This document shows positions 26,977 through 35,826 of a stretch of 64,000 nt of DNA, one piece after another. Both the position numbers and the translations under genes were made by a program. This DNA is from Bradyrhizobium sp. 186. Its GTDB lineage: Bacteria; Pseudomonadota; Alphaproteobacteria; Rhizobiales; Xanthobacteraceae. Below the pieces are notes generated by a model. That model worked only from the letters and a program-made list of their open reading frames with translations, ran no database searches and had not been told where the DNA came from. The stretch spans positions 7,130,001-7,194,000 of the forward strand of contig NZ_CP082164.1 of assembly GCF_023101685.1 (NCBI RefSeq), in the 5' to 3' direction. Each line of letters opens with the position of its first letter. The stretch's first letter is position 1.

Positions 26977-27737
26977 CCTGCGACGAAGCAAAAATGCTGC
27001 TTCACGCGCTGCTCGACAACGAGCTCGATGCCGGCCACGCGCGCGAGATCGAAGCGCATATCGCAAGCTGCCCGGCCTGCGCCGCGGAGTTCGCGACACA
27101 ACGCGAGATGCAGCGCGTGCTCGCCGATACCAACCTGCGCTACACCGCGCCGGCCAGCCTGCGCTCCCGGATCGAGGCATCGCTGCCGCAACCGCAGCGC
27201 CAGCCGACCCGCCGCTCCGTGCTGCGCGGCTTTGCGATGGGCTCGGCCGTCTCCGCACTCGCCGCCTCCGGGGTCGTCGCCATCGTGCTGCGCCAGGATG
27301 ATCAGCAGCGCATTTTGTCGGAGGTCGTCTCCGCCCACCTGCGCTCGCTTCAGGCCGGTCACCTCACCGACGTGATCTCGACCGACCAGCACACGGTGAA
27401 GCCGTGGTTCAACGGCAAGCTCGACGTCGCCCCGCCCGTGATCGACCTCACTGCGCAGGGGTTTACGCTGGTCGGCGGCAGGCTCGACTATATCGACGCC
27501 CGCGCCATTGGCGCAGTGGTCTACCGGCGGCGGCAGCACGTCATCAACCTGTTCGTGGCGCAGACCGCCAGCATCGAGCATCGGCCGCCGAAGACGCAGA
27601 CCATGCAGGGCTTCAACTGCCGCCGCTGGGGCAATCGCGGCCTGAACTTCTGGGCCGTCAGCGACATCGGCGCCGACGAGCTCGCCGAGTTCGTCGACAA
27701 GTTCGAGGCGGCGATGAAGGGGAATGTGGAGGGGTAG
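26973..27737 (+). CDS. zinc-type anti-sigma factor, single-span membrane protein
   Basis: A 254-residue anti-sigma factor. The N-terminal ZAS domain has His29-x3-Cys33-x2-Cys36 (HIASCPAC) with an extra Cys3, the metal-binding signature of this family. A membrane segment follows at about residues 82-103, and the remaining 150 residues are periplasmic. The periplasmic part would sense the signal; it contains one Cys (in GFNCRRWG), so redox or metal sensing is possible. It overlaps the sigma gene by ATGA. The arginine pair before the membrane helix resembles a Tat signal but is probably a topology signal. Confidence 0.88.
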   Translation: MTCDEAKMLLHALLDNELDAGHAREIEAHIASCPACAAEFATQREMQRVLADTNLRYTAPASLRSRIEASLPQPQRQPTRRSVLRGFAMGSAVSALAASGVVAIVLRQDDQQRILSEVVSAHLRSLQAGHLTDVISTDQHTVKPWFNGKLDVAPPVIDLTAQGFTLVGGRLDYIDARAIGAVVYRRRQHVINLFVAQTASIEHRPPKTQTMQGFNCRRWGNRGLNFWAVSDIGADELAEFVDKFEAAMKGNVEG

Positions 27738-27747
27738 CCCTCAAGGT

Positions 27748-27764
27748 GTATCATTTATTGATAC
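27748..27764. promoter_or_regulatory. HigBA operator 1 (inverted repeat)
   Basis: GTATCA-tttat-TGATAC is a perfect inverted repeat with a 5-base spacer, lying 44 bases before the toxin start. It shares its half-site with operator 2, 34 bases centre to centre downstream. Antitoxins of the HigA type bind such palindromes to repress their own operon. Confidence 0.7.
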
Positions 27765-27780
27765 GCCTGGCCTTGAACAA

Positions 27781-27799
27781 TGTATCAGACAATGATACA
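27781..27799. promoter_or_regulatory. HigBA operator 2 (inverted repeat)
   Basis: TGTATCA-gacaa-TGATACA is a perfect 7-base inverted repeat with a 5-base spacer, ending 8 bases before the toxin's GTG start. It therefore overlaps the region where the -10 element and ribosome site should be. The same half-site occurs in operator 1. Confidence 0.72.
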
Positions 27800-27807
27800 T
27801 TGCTTGA

Positions 27808-28089
27808 GTGATCAGGACCTTCCGGGACAGGACGACTGAGGCGGTCTTTGACGGCGAAAGTCCTAAGGGCTTTCCAGCCGATCTGGTGAAGGTTGCGCGC
27901 CGGAAATTGCGCTATCTGCACGCGGCGGGCGAACTTGGCGACCTAAGGGCGCCACCCGGCAACCGTCTTGAGGCCCTGGCAGGCGATCGCAAGGGACAGC
28001 ACTCGATCAGGATCAACGATCAGTTCCGAGTGTGCTTCGTCTGGACAGCGCAGGGCCCCGCCGAGGTCGAGATTGTGGACTATCACTAG
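27808..28089 (+). CDS. higB: HigB/RelE family toxin
   Basis: A 93-residue RelE/ParE-fold toxin of the HigB (GraT-like) branch, a ribosome-dependent mRNA endonuclease. Matching features are IRTFRDRTTEAVFDGE at the start, RKLRYLHAAGELGDLRAPPGNRLEAL in the middle and the C-terminal basic strand HSIRINDQFRVCFVW, ending EIVDYH. The start is GTG at 27808. The toxin gene precedes the antitoxin gene, the usual order for this family, and both are behind two palindromic operators. Confidence 0.92.
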   Translation: MIRTFRDRTTEAVFDGESPKGFPADLVKVARRKLRYLHAAGELGDLRAPPGNRLEALAGDRKGQHSIRINDQFRVCFVWTAQGPAEVEIVDYH

Positions 28090-28100
28090 GAGACGCGACG

Positions 28101-28406
28101 ATGGCCAAAAAGCTCAAGCCCATGCATCCTGGTGAGGTTCTTCGGGAGGAATTTCTAATCCCGCTAGACATGTCGGCTGGTGCCCTTGCGAAGACTTGCG
28201 GCCTTCCTCGCACGCGAATCGAGCGGATCGCGAACGAGCAGACCGGGATCACCGCCGACACGGCACTTCGGCTGGCGAAGGCGCTCGGCACGACGGCGCA
28301 GCTTTGGCTCAATCTTCAGAACGATTACGACATCCAGATCGCCAAACGCGATCTAGGCAAGGCTCTCGATCGCATCGAGACCGTGAACAAGCCGAAAGCA
28401 GCCTGA
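28101..28406 (+). CDS. higA: HigA family antitoxin (XRE-type HTH)
   Basis: A 101-residue antitoxin beginning MAKKLKPMHPGEVLREEFL, the HigA/VapI signature, with a helix-turn-helix (ALAKTCGLPRTRIERIANEQTGITADTALRLAKALGT) and WLNLQNDYDI typical of the family. ATG 28101 follows AGGAGACGCGACG, 11 bases after the toxin stop. It neutralises HigB and represses the operon. It ends 9 bases from the stop of convergent hpnO. Confidence 0.93.
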   Translation: MAKKLKPMHPGEVLREEFLIPLDMSAGALAKTCGLPRTRIERIANEQTGITADTALRLAKALGTTAQLWLNLQNDYDIQIAKRDLGKALDRIETVNKPKAA

Positions 28407-28415
28407 ACGCTCAGC

Positions 28416-29807
28416 CTACGCCGATCTTCTCACCGCATTGTCCACCAGCGTCTTGCCGAGCGACCAGATCGCGCCGGGGACCTTGTGGCTGCCGGCGATG
28501 ACGTCGTCGAACGCGCGCTCGATCCAGTTGCAGTCTTCTTCGGTGATGGTGAGCGGCGGCAGCAGCTTGATGGTGTGGCTGCCGTGGCCGGCGACCTGGG
28601 TCAGGATCTTGTGATCCTTGAACAGCGGCACGGTGATGAGCTGGCAGAACAGGCCCTTGTTGGCGGCCTCCAGCACGTTCCAGGAGGCCCTCAGCCGCAG
28701 CGATTTCGGCGGACCGAACTCGATGCCGATCATCAGGCCCTTGCCGCGCACTTCCTTCAGCAGCTCGTAGCCAGGCACCATGCGCGTCAGCGCCAGGCGA
28801 AGCTCGGCGCCCCGCTTGGCGGCGGACTCGATCAGCTTCTCGGACTCCATGACATCGAGCGTAGCAATGCCCGCGGCCATTGCGAGATCGTTCTTGGAGA
28901 AGGTCGAGCCGTGCACCACCGCACGATCCATCTGGTTGAAAATCTTGTCGAAGATGCTCTTGCGCGTCAGCACCGCGCCAACCGGCACGTGGCCGCCGGA
29001 CAGCGATTTCGACAGCAGCACCATGTCGGGCTCGACGTTCCAGTGCTCGACCGCCAGGAACCGGCCGGTGCGGCCCATGCCGGTCTGGATCTCGTCGGCA
29101 ACGAACAGCGTGCCGTATTTCTTGCACAGCGCGGCGGCGCCCGGCAGGAACTCGTCGGTGGGCATGTTGACGCCCTTGCCCTGGATCGGCTCGACGATGA
29201 AGGCCGCGACCTCGCGCGAGGCCAGCGCCTTTTCGAGCGCGGCGAGATCGTTGAACGGAATCGAGGTGCAGCCCGGCAGCAGCGGCTCGAAACCGCCGCG
29301 GAAGTTCGAATCGCCGGTCAGCGACAGCGCGCCATAGGTCAGGCCATGATAGGCATGGGCACAATAGACGATCCCGGGTCGCCCGGTGGCGCCGCGGGCG
29401 AACTTGATCGCCGCCTCGACGCATTCGGCGCCGGAATTGGCGAAGAATGCCTTATCGAGATAGGGGACGTATTTCAAAAGCCGCTCGGCGAGCACGCCGG
29501 CGAGCACCGAGACGTCGAACTGGACGAGATTGGGCAGGTCGGCATCGAGCACGCTCTTGAGCGCGTCGCGCATCACCGGGTGATTGCGCCCGATCGCGAA
29601 CACGCCAAAGCCGGACAAGAGGTCGAGGTAGCGCGCACCGTCGCGATCGAAGAGGTATTGCCCCTGCCCCTTTTGGAAGCCGACATCGTAGCCGATCGTC
29701 TTCAGAACCCGAACGAACTGCTCGTTCAGATACCGATTATGCAGGGCGCTGCGCTGGGCCTGGCGGTCCGCGAACAGCTTAGACATGTCTGGATTTGGAC
29801 TGTGCAT
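28416..29807 (-). CDS. hpnO: hopanoid aminotransferase HpnO
   Basis: A 463-residue class III PLP-dependent aminotransferase. Typical motifs are SGAECVEAAIKFARGATGR, HAYHGLTYGALSLTG, the PLP-contact Asp in FVADEIQTGMGRTG, and the Schiff-base Lys in LLSKSLSGGHVPVGA. HpnO converts the hopanoid side chain to aminobacteriohopanetriol; the assignment to HpnO rather than ornithine aminotransferase rests on its place beside hpnN, ispH, hpnH and shc. An in-frame ATG at 29786 (MSKLF) is an alternative start. It is transcribed away from the DUF2147 gene that separates it from hpnN. Confidence 0.82.
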   Translation of the reverse strand: MHSPNPDMSKLFADRQAQRSALHNRYLNEQFVRVLKTIGYDVGFQKGQGQYLFDRDGARYLDLLSGFGVFAIGRNHPVMRDALKSVLDADLPNLVQFDVSVLAGVLAERLLKYVPYLDKAFFANSGAECVEAAIKFARGATGRPGIVYCAHAYHGLTYGALSLTGDSNFRGGFEPLLPGCTSIPFNDLAALEKALASREVAAFIVEPIQGKGVNMPTDEFLPGAAALCKKYGTLFVADEIQTGMGRTGRFLAVEHWNVEPDMVLLSKSLSGGHVPVGAVLTRKSIFDKIFNQMDRAVVHGSTFSKNDLAMAAGIATLDVMESEKLIESAAKRGAELRLALTRMVPGYELLKEVRGKGLMIGIEFGPPKSLRLRASWNVLEAANKGLFCQLITVPLFKDHKILTQVAGHGSHTIKLLPPLTITEEDCNWIERAFDDVIAGSHKVPGAIWSLGKTLVDNAVRRSA

Positions 29808-29948
29808 CCGCTACATACTTCGGTTGAGGGCCGTTTCGTCAACTGAAAACGGTCAGTAACTGAAAACGCTCTGTGCGGCCTTTTGCCCTTTTTCGGACCA
29901 TCTTCGCAAGCACAGCTTTAGACCATGTTGCACTGCCGAGGAACTATC

Positions 29949-30581
29949 ATGCGTTTGACCCTTTACACCGGAATATTACTGGCTGGCGGTTTCACCTGTC
30001 TGACCCCGGCCCTCGCGGCCGATCCCACCGGCGACTGGCGGGTCGCCGACAGCGTTGCCAACATCCGCGTCGCCCAATGCAATGGCAGCATGTGGGGCGC
30101 GGTGGCCTGGGAGAAAACCCCGGGCGGGCGGGACGAATACAATCCGGATGCGTCAAAAAAGAACAGGCCGACGCTGGGCATGGCGATCCTGATCGACATG
30201 AAGAAGACGGCCGGCGCCGATCAATGGGAAGGCCAAGTCTACAACGCCAAGGACGGCCAGCTCTATTCTTCGACCATCACGCCCGTGGGCTCCGATCAGC
30301 TCGAGATCAAGGGCTGCGTCCTCGGCTTTCTCTGCGGCGGTGAGACCTGGACCCGGGTCGGCCCGCCGATCCCTTTGAGTCCTGCCAACACCGCAGCCAA
30401 GGGCGCGCCGAAGACCACCGGCACGGCGCCGAAAGCCGCAGCACCGGCGGGCGCCGCAGCAGCTGCGACGCCACCCGCAGCCCCGAAAAGCGCCGCCGCA
30501 GCAAAGCCTGGTCAGAAAGGCGCCGCCGACCCCGTCGGCGACATCTGCCTACTCCCTGAGATTGCGGGGTTTGCCCATTAG
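29949..30581 (+). CDS. secreted DUF2147-type protein
   Basis: A 210-residue exported protein. A signal peptide (residues 1-24, ending ALAA) leads to a DUF2147-like domain with DPTGDWRVADSVANIRV, GSMWGAVAWEK and LEIKGCVLGFLCGGETWTR. From about residue 140 a low-complexity Ala/Pro/Lys tail follows. The last 33 bases overlap the 3' end of hpnN, which runs the other way. Related proteins are periplasmic beta-barrels of unknown role. Its position between hpnO and hpnN may link it to the outer membrane, by inference only. Confidence 0.75.
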   Translation: MRLTLYTGILLAGGFTCLTPALAADPTGDWRVADSVANIRVAQCNGSMWGAVAWEKTPGGRDEYNPDASKKNRPTLGMAILIDMKKTAGADQWEGQVYNAKDGQLYSSTITPVGSDQLEIKGCVLGFLCGGETWTRVGPPIPLSPANTAAKGAPKTTGTAPKAAAPAGAAAAATPPAAPKSAAAAKPGQKGAADPVGDICLLPEIAGFAH

Positions 30582-33137
30582 GGCCGGCTGGAACAGCAGC
30601 ACGGCGGCGAGCGTCGTCACCAGCGAGAGCGCCAGCAGCTTGCCCATGCTGGAGGTGCCGGGATGGCTCGACAGCCACAGGCTGCCGAACGCGGTCGCCG
30701 TCGTCAGAGCGCTGAAGAAAATCGCGCGCGTCAAGCTGGTCTGGAGCAGGTTTGTCCTCCCCGAGCGCCAGGCCACGACATAGTAGATCTTGAAGGCGAC
30801 GCCGACGCCGAGCAGCAGAGGAAACGCGACGATGTTTGCGAAGTTGAGGGGCAAGCCGATCAACACGCAGATCTCGAGCGTCACCGCGCCGGCAACCAGA
30901 AGCGGCACCAGCGTCATGAGCACGTCGACGAAGCGACGCAGCGTGATCCACAGCAACAGGCCGATCACCAGCAGCGCGTAGATGCCGGCGTGGATAAACG
31001 CCTTCACGACGGTGTCGCCGGATTTCAGGATCGAGACCGGCCCGCCGATCGCGGTCGGCTCGGCGACGAGCACCGCTGCCGCAAATTTGCGCAGCGTGTC
31101 GTTGTCGTTGGGATCGCCCTTCGGCAGCGCCTCGACGCGGATGATCCCGTCCTTGCTCTTCCAGGCGCTGACGAGATCCGGCGGCAATGACTTCAGCGTG
31201 ACCGGCTCGGCCTGCATTGCGTTCCTGAGCTGGTCGAACACGATCTTCATCGGCGTGATGAACACGTCCTGCGCCTTGTTGCGCGTGGCCTCGTCGCCAT
31301 TGGCGAGCTTATCGAGCGCGTCCGCCAGCCGGCGCGAGGCGACCGCGCCCGGGCCCTTCGCATCGCCCGCGGTCCGGCGCAGATTGTCGACCGAAGATTT
31401 CAGCGAGTCGACGTTCTCCTTGTCCGACGGCGCCGCGTCGATCTGATCCGGGTTGAGCGCGGGGTTCAGCACTTTGGCGCCCTGCGCGATCAGCTTCAGC
31501 TTCGGCTGCTGGTCTTCAGGTACGAAGCTGTCGAGCGACATCACCCGCAGCACTTCCGGCACCTTCTCCAGCTTTGCCTCGACCTGCCTCGCCTGCTCCT
31601 CGGACGTCGTCATCACGTTGATGGCATTGGCGCCGGTGTTCGGATCCTTGCGCAAATCGAGGAAGGTCGCGATCGATTCGGCCTTCGGGTTGCGCAGGTT
31701 CATCGGGTTGAAGTCGAACTTCATGAAGTAGAGCAACGGCAGGCCGGCGACCGCCAGCAGCAGCGTGCCACCCACGACCAGCACGCGGTGCTTCTCCAGG
31801 AAGTGATCGAGCGGCGCCAGGAAGGCGTAGCCGACCGGCTCCTTCTCGCCGGGCGGATTCAACAGCTTCAACAGCGCCGGCAGTATGGTGATCGAGGAGA
31901 GGAACGCCACCAGCATGCCGACGCCGGCGATCTGGCCGAGCTCCGAGATGCCCTTGTAGTCGGTCGGCATGAAGCAGAGGAAGCCGGCCGCGGTCGCCAT
32001 CGCCGCGAGCGACAGCGGCACTGCCGAGCGTTTCGCGGCCAGCACCAGCGCGCTGGAGAGATCGTTGTGCTTGTAGCGCTCCGAGCGATAGCGGACGCTG
32101 TACTGGATGCCGAAATCCACGCCGAGACCGACAAATAGCACGGCGAAGGCGATCGACAGCAAATTGAGCGAACCGACCATCATCAGGCCGGCGGCGGTTG
32201 TCAGCGCAAGGCCGACAAAGAGATTGATGAACACCGCGAAGATGATCTTCGCCGAATGCAGCGCCAGCCACAGGATGAGCAGCACGACGAGGACGGTGCC
32301 GATACCGTTGACGACGGCTCCCTCCTGGACGGTGGCGTATTCTTCATTGGCGATCGGCACCGGACCGGTCAGCCGCACACGCGCCTGGTATTTGGTCGGG
32401 AAATCCAGCTCGGCCGCGGCCTTGCGGATCGCGTCGGTGGCGCCCTTGCCAGGCTCCAGCGCGTTGTAGTCGAGGATCGGCTTGAACTCGATGAAGGCGC
32501 GCTTGTCCGAATCCGACAGCGGCTCGTCGCTGACGAGCTCACGCCAGGAGAAGCTGGCATTGCCCTTGTTGAGCACGGTCTCGACCGTCTGCGCGATCAG
32601 ATTGAAGGGCCGCTCGGTGTTGTCGAGCTTGACCTGGCCGCGCTTGACGCCGGCAAGTCCCGTCTCCAGCGCGCCAGTCAGGCCGCGGATCGAGGGATCG
32701 CCCGCCATGATTTCGATCAGAGGTGCCGCGGATTCGAACTGGCCGGTCGTCTTGCTGACCTCCTCGGTCGGCAGGAACAACAGGCCGTTCTTCTCGAAGA
32801 ACTCGCCGGAGCCGAGCTGCTGCACCGACTGGAAGCTGGTCTTGTCGTCCTTCAGCTTTGCAAAGAGCGCATCCGCCGCCGCGGTCGCCATCTCCGGCGT
32901 TCTCGCCTCGACGACAGCCGTGATCGTCGCATCGCGGTCGAAGGCGCGATCGAATTGCTGGTCGCGCTGGCGCCAGTCCAGATTCTGGGCAATCAGCGAA
33001 TTGATGTCGGTGTTGATGGCGAAGTGCTGAGACGTGTAATAGCCCGCTCCCACTGCCAGCAGGAGCCCGAGAACGACGACGAGGGGGGCAAACCGGGTGC
33101 AGGCCCTGACGATGGCAACGACTACGCTTTGCAGCAC
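30549..33137 (-). CDS. hpnN: hopanoid transporter HpnN (RND superfamily)
   Basis: An 862-residue RND/MMPL-type transporter that moves hopanoids from the inner to the outer membrane. An N-terminal helix (VVVLGLLLAVGAGYYTSQHF) is followed by a periplasmic domain with NTDINSLIAQNLDWRQRDQQFDRAF, a five-helix block with FVGLGVDFGIQYSVRYRSE, a second periplasmic domain and a second helical block (SLVTTLAAVLLFQPALMG at the end). Length and duplicated layout match HpnN. It is divergent from ispH-hpnH across a 453-base gap and converges on the DUF2147 gene with 33 bases of overlap. Confidence 0.9.
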   Translation of the reverse strand: MLQSVVVAIVRACTRFAPLVVVLGLLLAVGAGYYTSQHFAINTDINSLIAQNLDWRQRDQQFDRAFDRDATITAVVEARTPEMATAAADALFAKLKDDKTSFQSVQQLGSGEFFEKNGLLFLPTEEVSKTTGQFESAAPLIEIMAGDPSIRGLTGALETGLAGVKRGQVKLDNTERPFNLIAQTVETVLNKGNASFSWRELVSDEPLSDSDKRAFIEFKPILDYNALEPGKGATDAIRKAAAELDFPTKYQARVRLTGPVPIANEEYATVQEGAVVNGIGTVLVVLLILWLALHSAKIIFAVFINLFVGLALTTAAGLMMVGSLNLLSIAFAVLFVGLGVDFGIQYSVRYRSERYKHNDLSSALVLAAKRSAVPLSLAAMATAAGFLCFMPTDYKGISELGQIAGVGMLVAFLSSITILPALLKLLNPPGEKEPVGYAFLAPLDHFLEKHRVLVVGGTLLLAVAGLPLLYFMKFDFNPMNLRNPKAESIATFLDLRKDPNTGANAINVMTTSEEQARQVEAKLEKVPEVLRVMSLDSFVPEDQQPKLKLIAQGAKVLNPALNPDQIDAAPSDKENVDSLKSSVDNLRRTAGDAKGPGAVASRRLADALDKLANGDEATRNKAQDVFITPMKIVFDQLRNAMQAEPVTLKSLPPDLVSAWKSKDGIIRVEALPKGDPNDNDTLRKFAAAVLVAEPTAIGGPVSILKSGDTVVKAFIHAGIYALLVIGLLLWITLRRFVDVLMTLVPLLVAGAVTLEICVLIGLPLNFANIVAFPLLLGVGVAFKIYYVVAWRSGRTNLLQTSLTRAIFFSALTTATAFGSLWLSSHPGTSSMGKLLALSLVTTLAAVLLFQPALMGKPRNLRE

Positions 33138-33590
33138 TTCTTTTCTTTCTGCGTTTAACAGCTTGCCGGAAACGCCCGCTGTTTATCGGAGTTCCCAGGC
33201 GAAACCTATTGCTGTTTTGAGTGGCACTCGCCGGAACAAAGTTCGAAGTAAACGGCGGGAGAGCGCGGCAAAATCATGCGGGATGGCCGGTATAGCCGGG
33301 GAGTTGAGGCGGTAAAGTGGCGAAGCGGTAAGCACAAACGCCGCCCCCTTGGCTCGCTCAGCTGGGTTACTATAATACCGCCCGACTTCCCAATAGTGGG
33401 ACTCCGCGAGCATTCCGCCTTTCCTTGCTGCCGATTTTTTGACACAAAGTGCTGTGCTTTCCATACGCGGAACCCCCAACTGGGTGGGTGGCGCGAAACC
33501 AATGGTGCGGATATTGCAACTCATTGGTCAGTATCGGGGTGCCGCTGGGACGATTGAGCGGATTGGTGCAACTTACGTAATGGGCGTCCA
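33138..33590. other. 453-base intergenic region between hpnN and ispH
   Basis: It separates divergent hpnN and ispH and is less GC-rich than neighbouring genes. Short open frames are present on both strands but lack ribosome sites, recognisable domains and this genome's third-position GC bias, so none is called. It probably holds the two divergent promoters and untranslated leaders. No clear sigma-factor consensus, riboswitch or terminator was seen. Confidence 0.5.
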
Positions 33591-34517
33591 ATGGAAGTTT
33601 ATCTGGCGCAACCGCGCGGCTTTTGCGCGGGCGTGGTGCGAGCGATCGAAATCGTGGAACGGGCCCTGCAGAAGTACGGCCCGCCGGTCTACGTGCGCCA
33701 TGAGATCGTGCACAACAAATACGTCGTCGAGAGCCTGAAGAACAAAGGCGCAATCTTCGTCGAGGAGCTGTCCGAAGTTCCGCCGAAGGCAGTAACCGTT
33801 TTCAGTGCCCATGGCGTCGCCCGCAGCGTCGAGGAGGAGGCCGCCGCCCGCGACCTTCCCGTGCTGAATGCCACCTGCCCCCTGGTCACGAAAGTTCACA
33901 ATCAGGGGAAGCGCTACATCACCAAGGGCCGCACGCTGATCCTGATCGGCCATGCCGGCCATCCCGAGGTCGAAGGCACGATGGGCCAGGTTCCGGCGCC
34001 CGTGCTGCTGGTCCAGAGCGTCGAAGAGGTTAACGCGCTGTCGCTGCCTGCAGATACGCCAGTGGCCTACATCACCCAGACCACGCTGTCGGTCGACGAC
34101 ACCAGGGACATCATCGGGGCGATTCAGGCCAGATTTACAGATATTCAAGGCCCAGACATCCGGGATATCTGCTATGCGACACAGAACCGCCAATCTGCAG
34201 TAAGGGACCTAAGCAAGCTGGTCGACGTGATCTTGGTGGTGGGCGCCGCCAATAGCTCGAACTCGAACAGGCTCCGCGAAATCGGCACTGAGGCCGGGGT
34301 CGCGAGTTATCTGATCGCCGATGGCAGCAAGCTCGATCCGGAGTGGTTGAAAGGTGCCAGGACCGTCGGCCTCACGGCCGGCGCCTCGGCGCCCGAAGTG
34401 TTGGTGGATGACGTGATCGAAGCTCTGCGGCGGATCGGACCTGTTACGGTCTCGGTGCTCCCGGGCCGCGAGGAAAACATCGAATTCCGGCTTCCGGCCG
34501 AACTGGCTGCGAGCTGA
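33591..34517 (+). CDS. ispH: 4-hydroxy-3-methylbut-2-enyl diphosphate reductase
   Basis: A 308-residue Fe-S enzyme for the last step of the MEP pathway, making IPP and DMAPP. The three cluster cysteines are Cys12 (RGFCAGV), Cys96 (NATCPLV) and Cys194 ([10 protein letters not shown]). Other family blocks are [21 protein letters not shown] and [11 protein letters not shown]. It sits 36 bases upstream of hpnH and is probably co-transcribed with it; a copy in a hopanoid locus suggests dedicated precursor supply, and a housekeeping copy may exist elsewhere. The start at 33591 immediately precedes the conserved N-terminus. Confidence 0.96.
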   Translation: MEVYLAQPRGFCAGVVRAIEIVERALQKYGPPVYVRHEIVHNKYVVESLKNKGAIFVEELSEVPPKAVTVFSAHGVARSVEEEAAARDLPVLNATCPLVTKVHNQGKRYITKGRTLILIGHAGHPEVEGTMGQVPAPVLLVQSVEEVNALSLPADTPVAYITQTTLSVDDTRDIIGAIQARFTDIQGPDIRDICYATQNRQSAVRDLSKLVDVILVVGAANSSNSNRLREIGTEAGVASYLIADGSKLDPEWLKGARTVGLTAGASAPEVLVDDVIEALRRIGPVTVSVLPGREENIEFRLPAELAAS

Positions 34518-34553
34518 CCTACCCGAATTCCAAGCCCAGGAAAGAAACTTGTA

Positions 34554-35714
34554 ATGGCTATACCCTTCTTCAAAGAAATGCGTATCGGCGGCTATTTGCT
34601 CAAGCAGAAAATGCTTGGCCGCAAACGCTATCCGCTCGTGTTGATGCTGGAGCCGCTGTTTCGCTGCAACCTCGCCTGCGTCGGCTGCGGCAAGATCGAT
34701 TATCCGGACGCGATCCTCAACCGCCGCATGACGGCGCAGGAGTGCTGGGACGCAGCCGACGAGTGCGGCGCGCCGATGGTCGCCATTCCCGGCGGCGAGC
34801 CGCTGATCCACAAGGAGATCGGCGAGATCGTGCGCGGTCTCGTGGAGCGCAAGAAGTTCGTCTCGCTCTGCACCAACGCGCTACTGCTCGAGAAGAAGCT
34901 CGATTTGTTCGAGCCCTCGCCCTACCTGTTCTTCTCGGTGCATCTCGACGGCTTGAAGGAGCATCACGACAAGGCGGTGTCGCAGAAGGGCGTGTTCGAC
35001 CGCGCCGTATCCGCGATCAAGGCGGCCAAGGCGCGCGGCTTCACCGTCAACGTCAACGCCACCATCTTCGACGGTCATCCGGCCGAGGAGATCGCAAAAT
35101 TCCTCGACCTCACCACCGAGCTCGGCGTCGGCGTGTCGATGTCGCCGGGCTACGCCTATGAGCGTGCGCCGGACCAGGCGCACTTCCTCAACCGCACCAA
35201 GACCAAGAAGCTGTTCCGCGACGTCTTTGCGATGGGCAAGGGCAAGAAGTGGAATTTCATGCATTCGGGCCTATTCCTGGACTTCCTCGCCGGCAACCAG
35301 GAATACGAGTGCACGCCGTGGGGCATGCCCGCGCGCAACATCTTCGGCTGGCAGAAGCCCTGCTATCTGCTCGGCGAAGGCTATGCGAAGACCTTCAAGG
35401 AGCTGATGGACACCACCGACTGGGAGACCTACGGCACCGGCAAGTACGAAAAGTGCGCCGACTGCATGGCGCATTGCGGCTACGAGCCGACGGCCGCGAC
35501 CGCAGCCATCAACCACCCGCTGAAGGCGATGTGGGTGTCGCTGCGCGGCATCAGGACCACGGGTCCGATGGCCCCGGAGATCGACATGTCCAAGCAGCGC
35601 CCGGCGCAGTACATCTTCTCCGAGCAGGTCCAGAAGAAGCTCTCCGATATCCGCCGCGACGAAGCCGCCGCCGCGCAGGAGAAGGCTGCGCGGAAGGCTT
35701 CGACTGCTGCGTAA
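34554..35714 (+). CDS. hpnH: adenosyl-hopene transferase HpnH (radical SAM)
   Basis: A 386-residue radical SAM enzyme that joins the 5'-deoxyadenosyl group to hopene (diploptene), giving adenosylhopane, the first extended hopanoid. The cluster motif is C38-x3-C42-x2-C45 (FRCNLACVGCGK), followed by AIPGGEPLIH, VHLDGLKEHHD and the C-terminal HpnH block KYEKCADCMAHCGYEPTAA. Length and domain order match the family. It is the second gene of ispH-hpnH. A dispersed inverted repeat and a terminator hairpin follow it. Confidence 0.95.
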   Translation: MAIPFFKEMRIGGYLLKQKMLGRKRYPLVLMLEPLFRCNLACVGCGKIDYPDAILNRRMTAQECWDAADECGAPMVAIPGGEPLIHKEIGEIVRGLVERKKFVSLCTNALLLEKKLDLFEPSPYLFFSVHLDGLKEHHDKAVSQKGVFDRAVSAIKAAKARGFTVNVNATIFDGHPAEEIAKFLDLTTELGVGVSMSPGYAYERAPDQAHFLNRTKTKKLFRDVFAMGKGKKWNFMHSGLFLDFLAGNQEYECTPWGMPARNIFGWQKPCYLLGEGYAKTFKELMDTTDWETYGTGKYEKCADCMAHCGYEPTAATAAINHPLKAMWVSLRGIRTTGPMAPEIDMSKQRPAQYIFSEQVQKKLSDIRRDEAAAAQEKAARKASTAA

Positions 35715-35729
35715 GCGCGACGCAGACCT

Positions 35730-35814
35730 GTAGCCCGGATGGAGCGAAGCGAAATCCGGGACAGTTTTGCCGCGTTGCAGGACCCCGGATTGCGCTTCGC
35801 TCCATCCGGGCTAC
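35730..35814. repeat. dispersed-type inverted repeat after hpnH
   Basis: GTAGCCCGGATGGAGCGAAG at 35730-35749 pairs with CTTCGCTCCATCCGGGCTAC at 35795-35814, enclosing a further partly paired core (ATCCGGG with CCCGGAT). Such units resemble mobile REP-like palindromes found in several proteobacterial genomes. It is noncoding and lies between the hpnH stop and the terminator hairpin. Confidence 0.75.
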
Positions 35815-35826
35815 GGACATCAAAAC

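Noticed and set aside
33183..33524. Possible 113-codon gene in the hpnN-ispH gap
   Set aside because: No ribosome site, no domain, and codon use unlike the neighbouring genes; it is more likely leader and promoter DNA.
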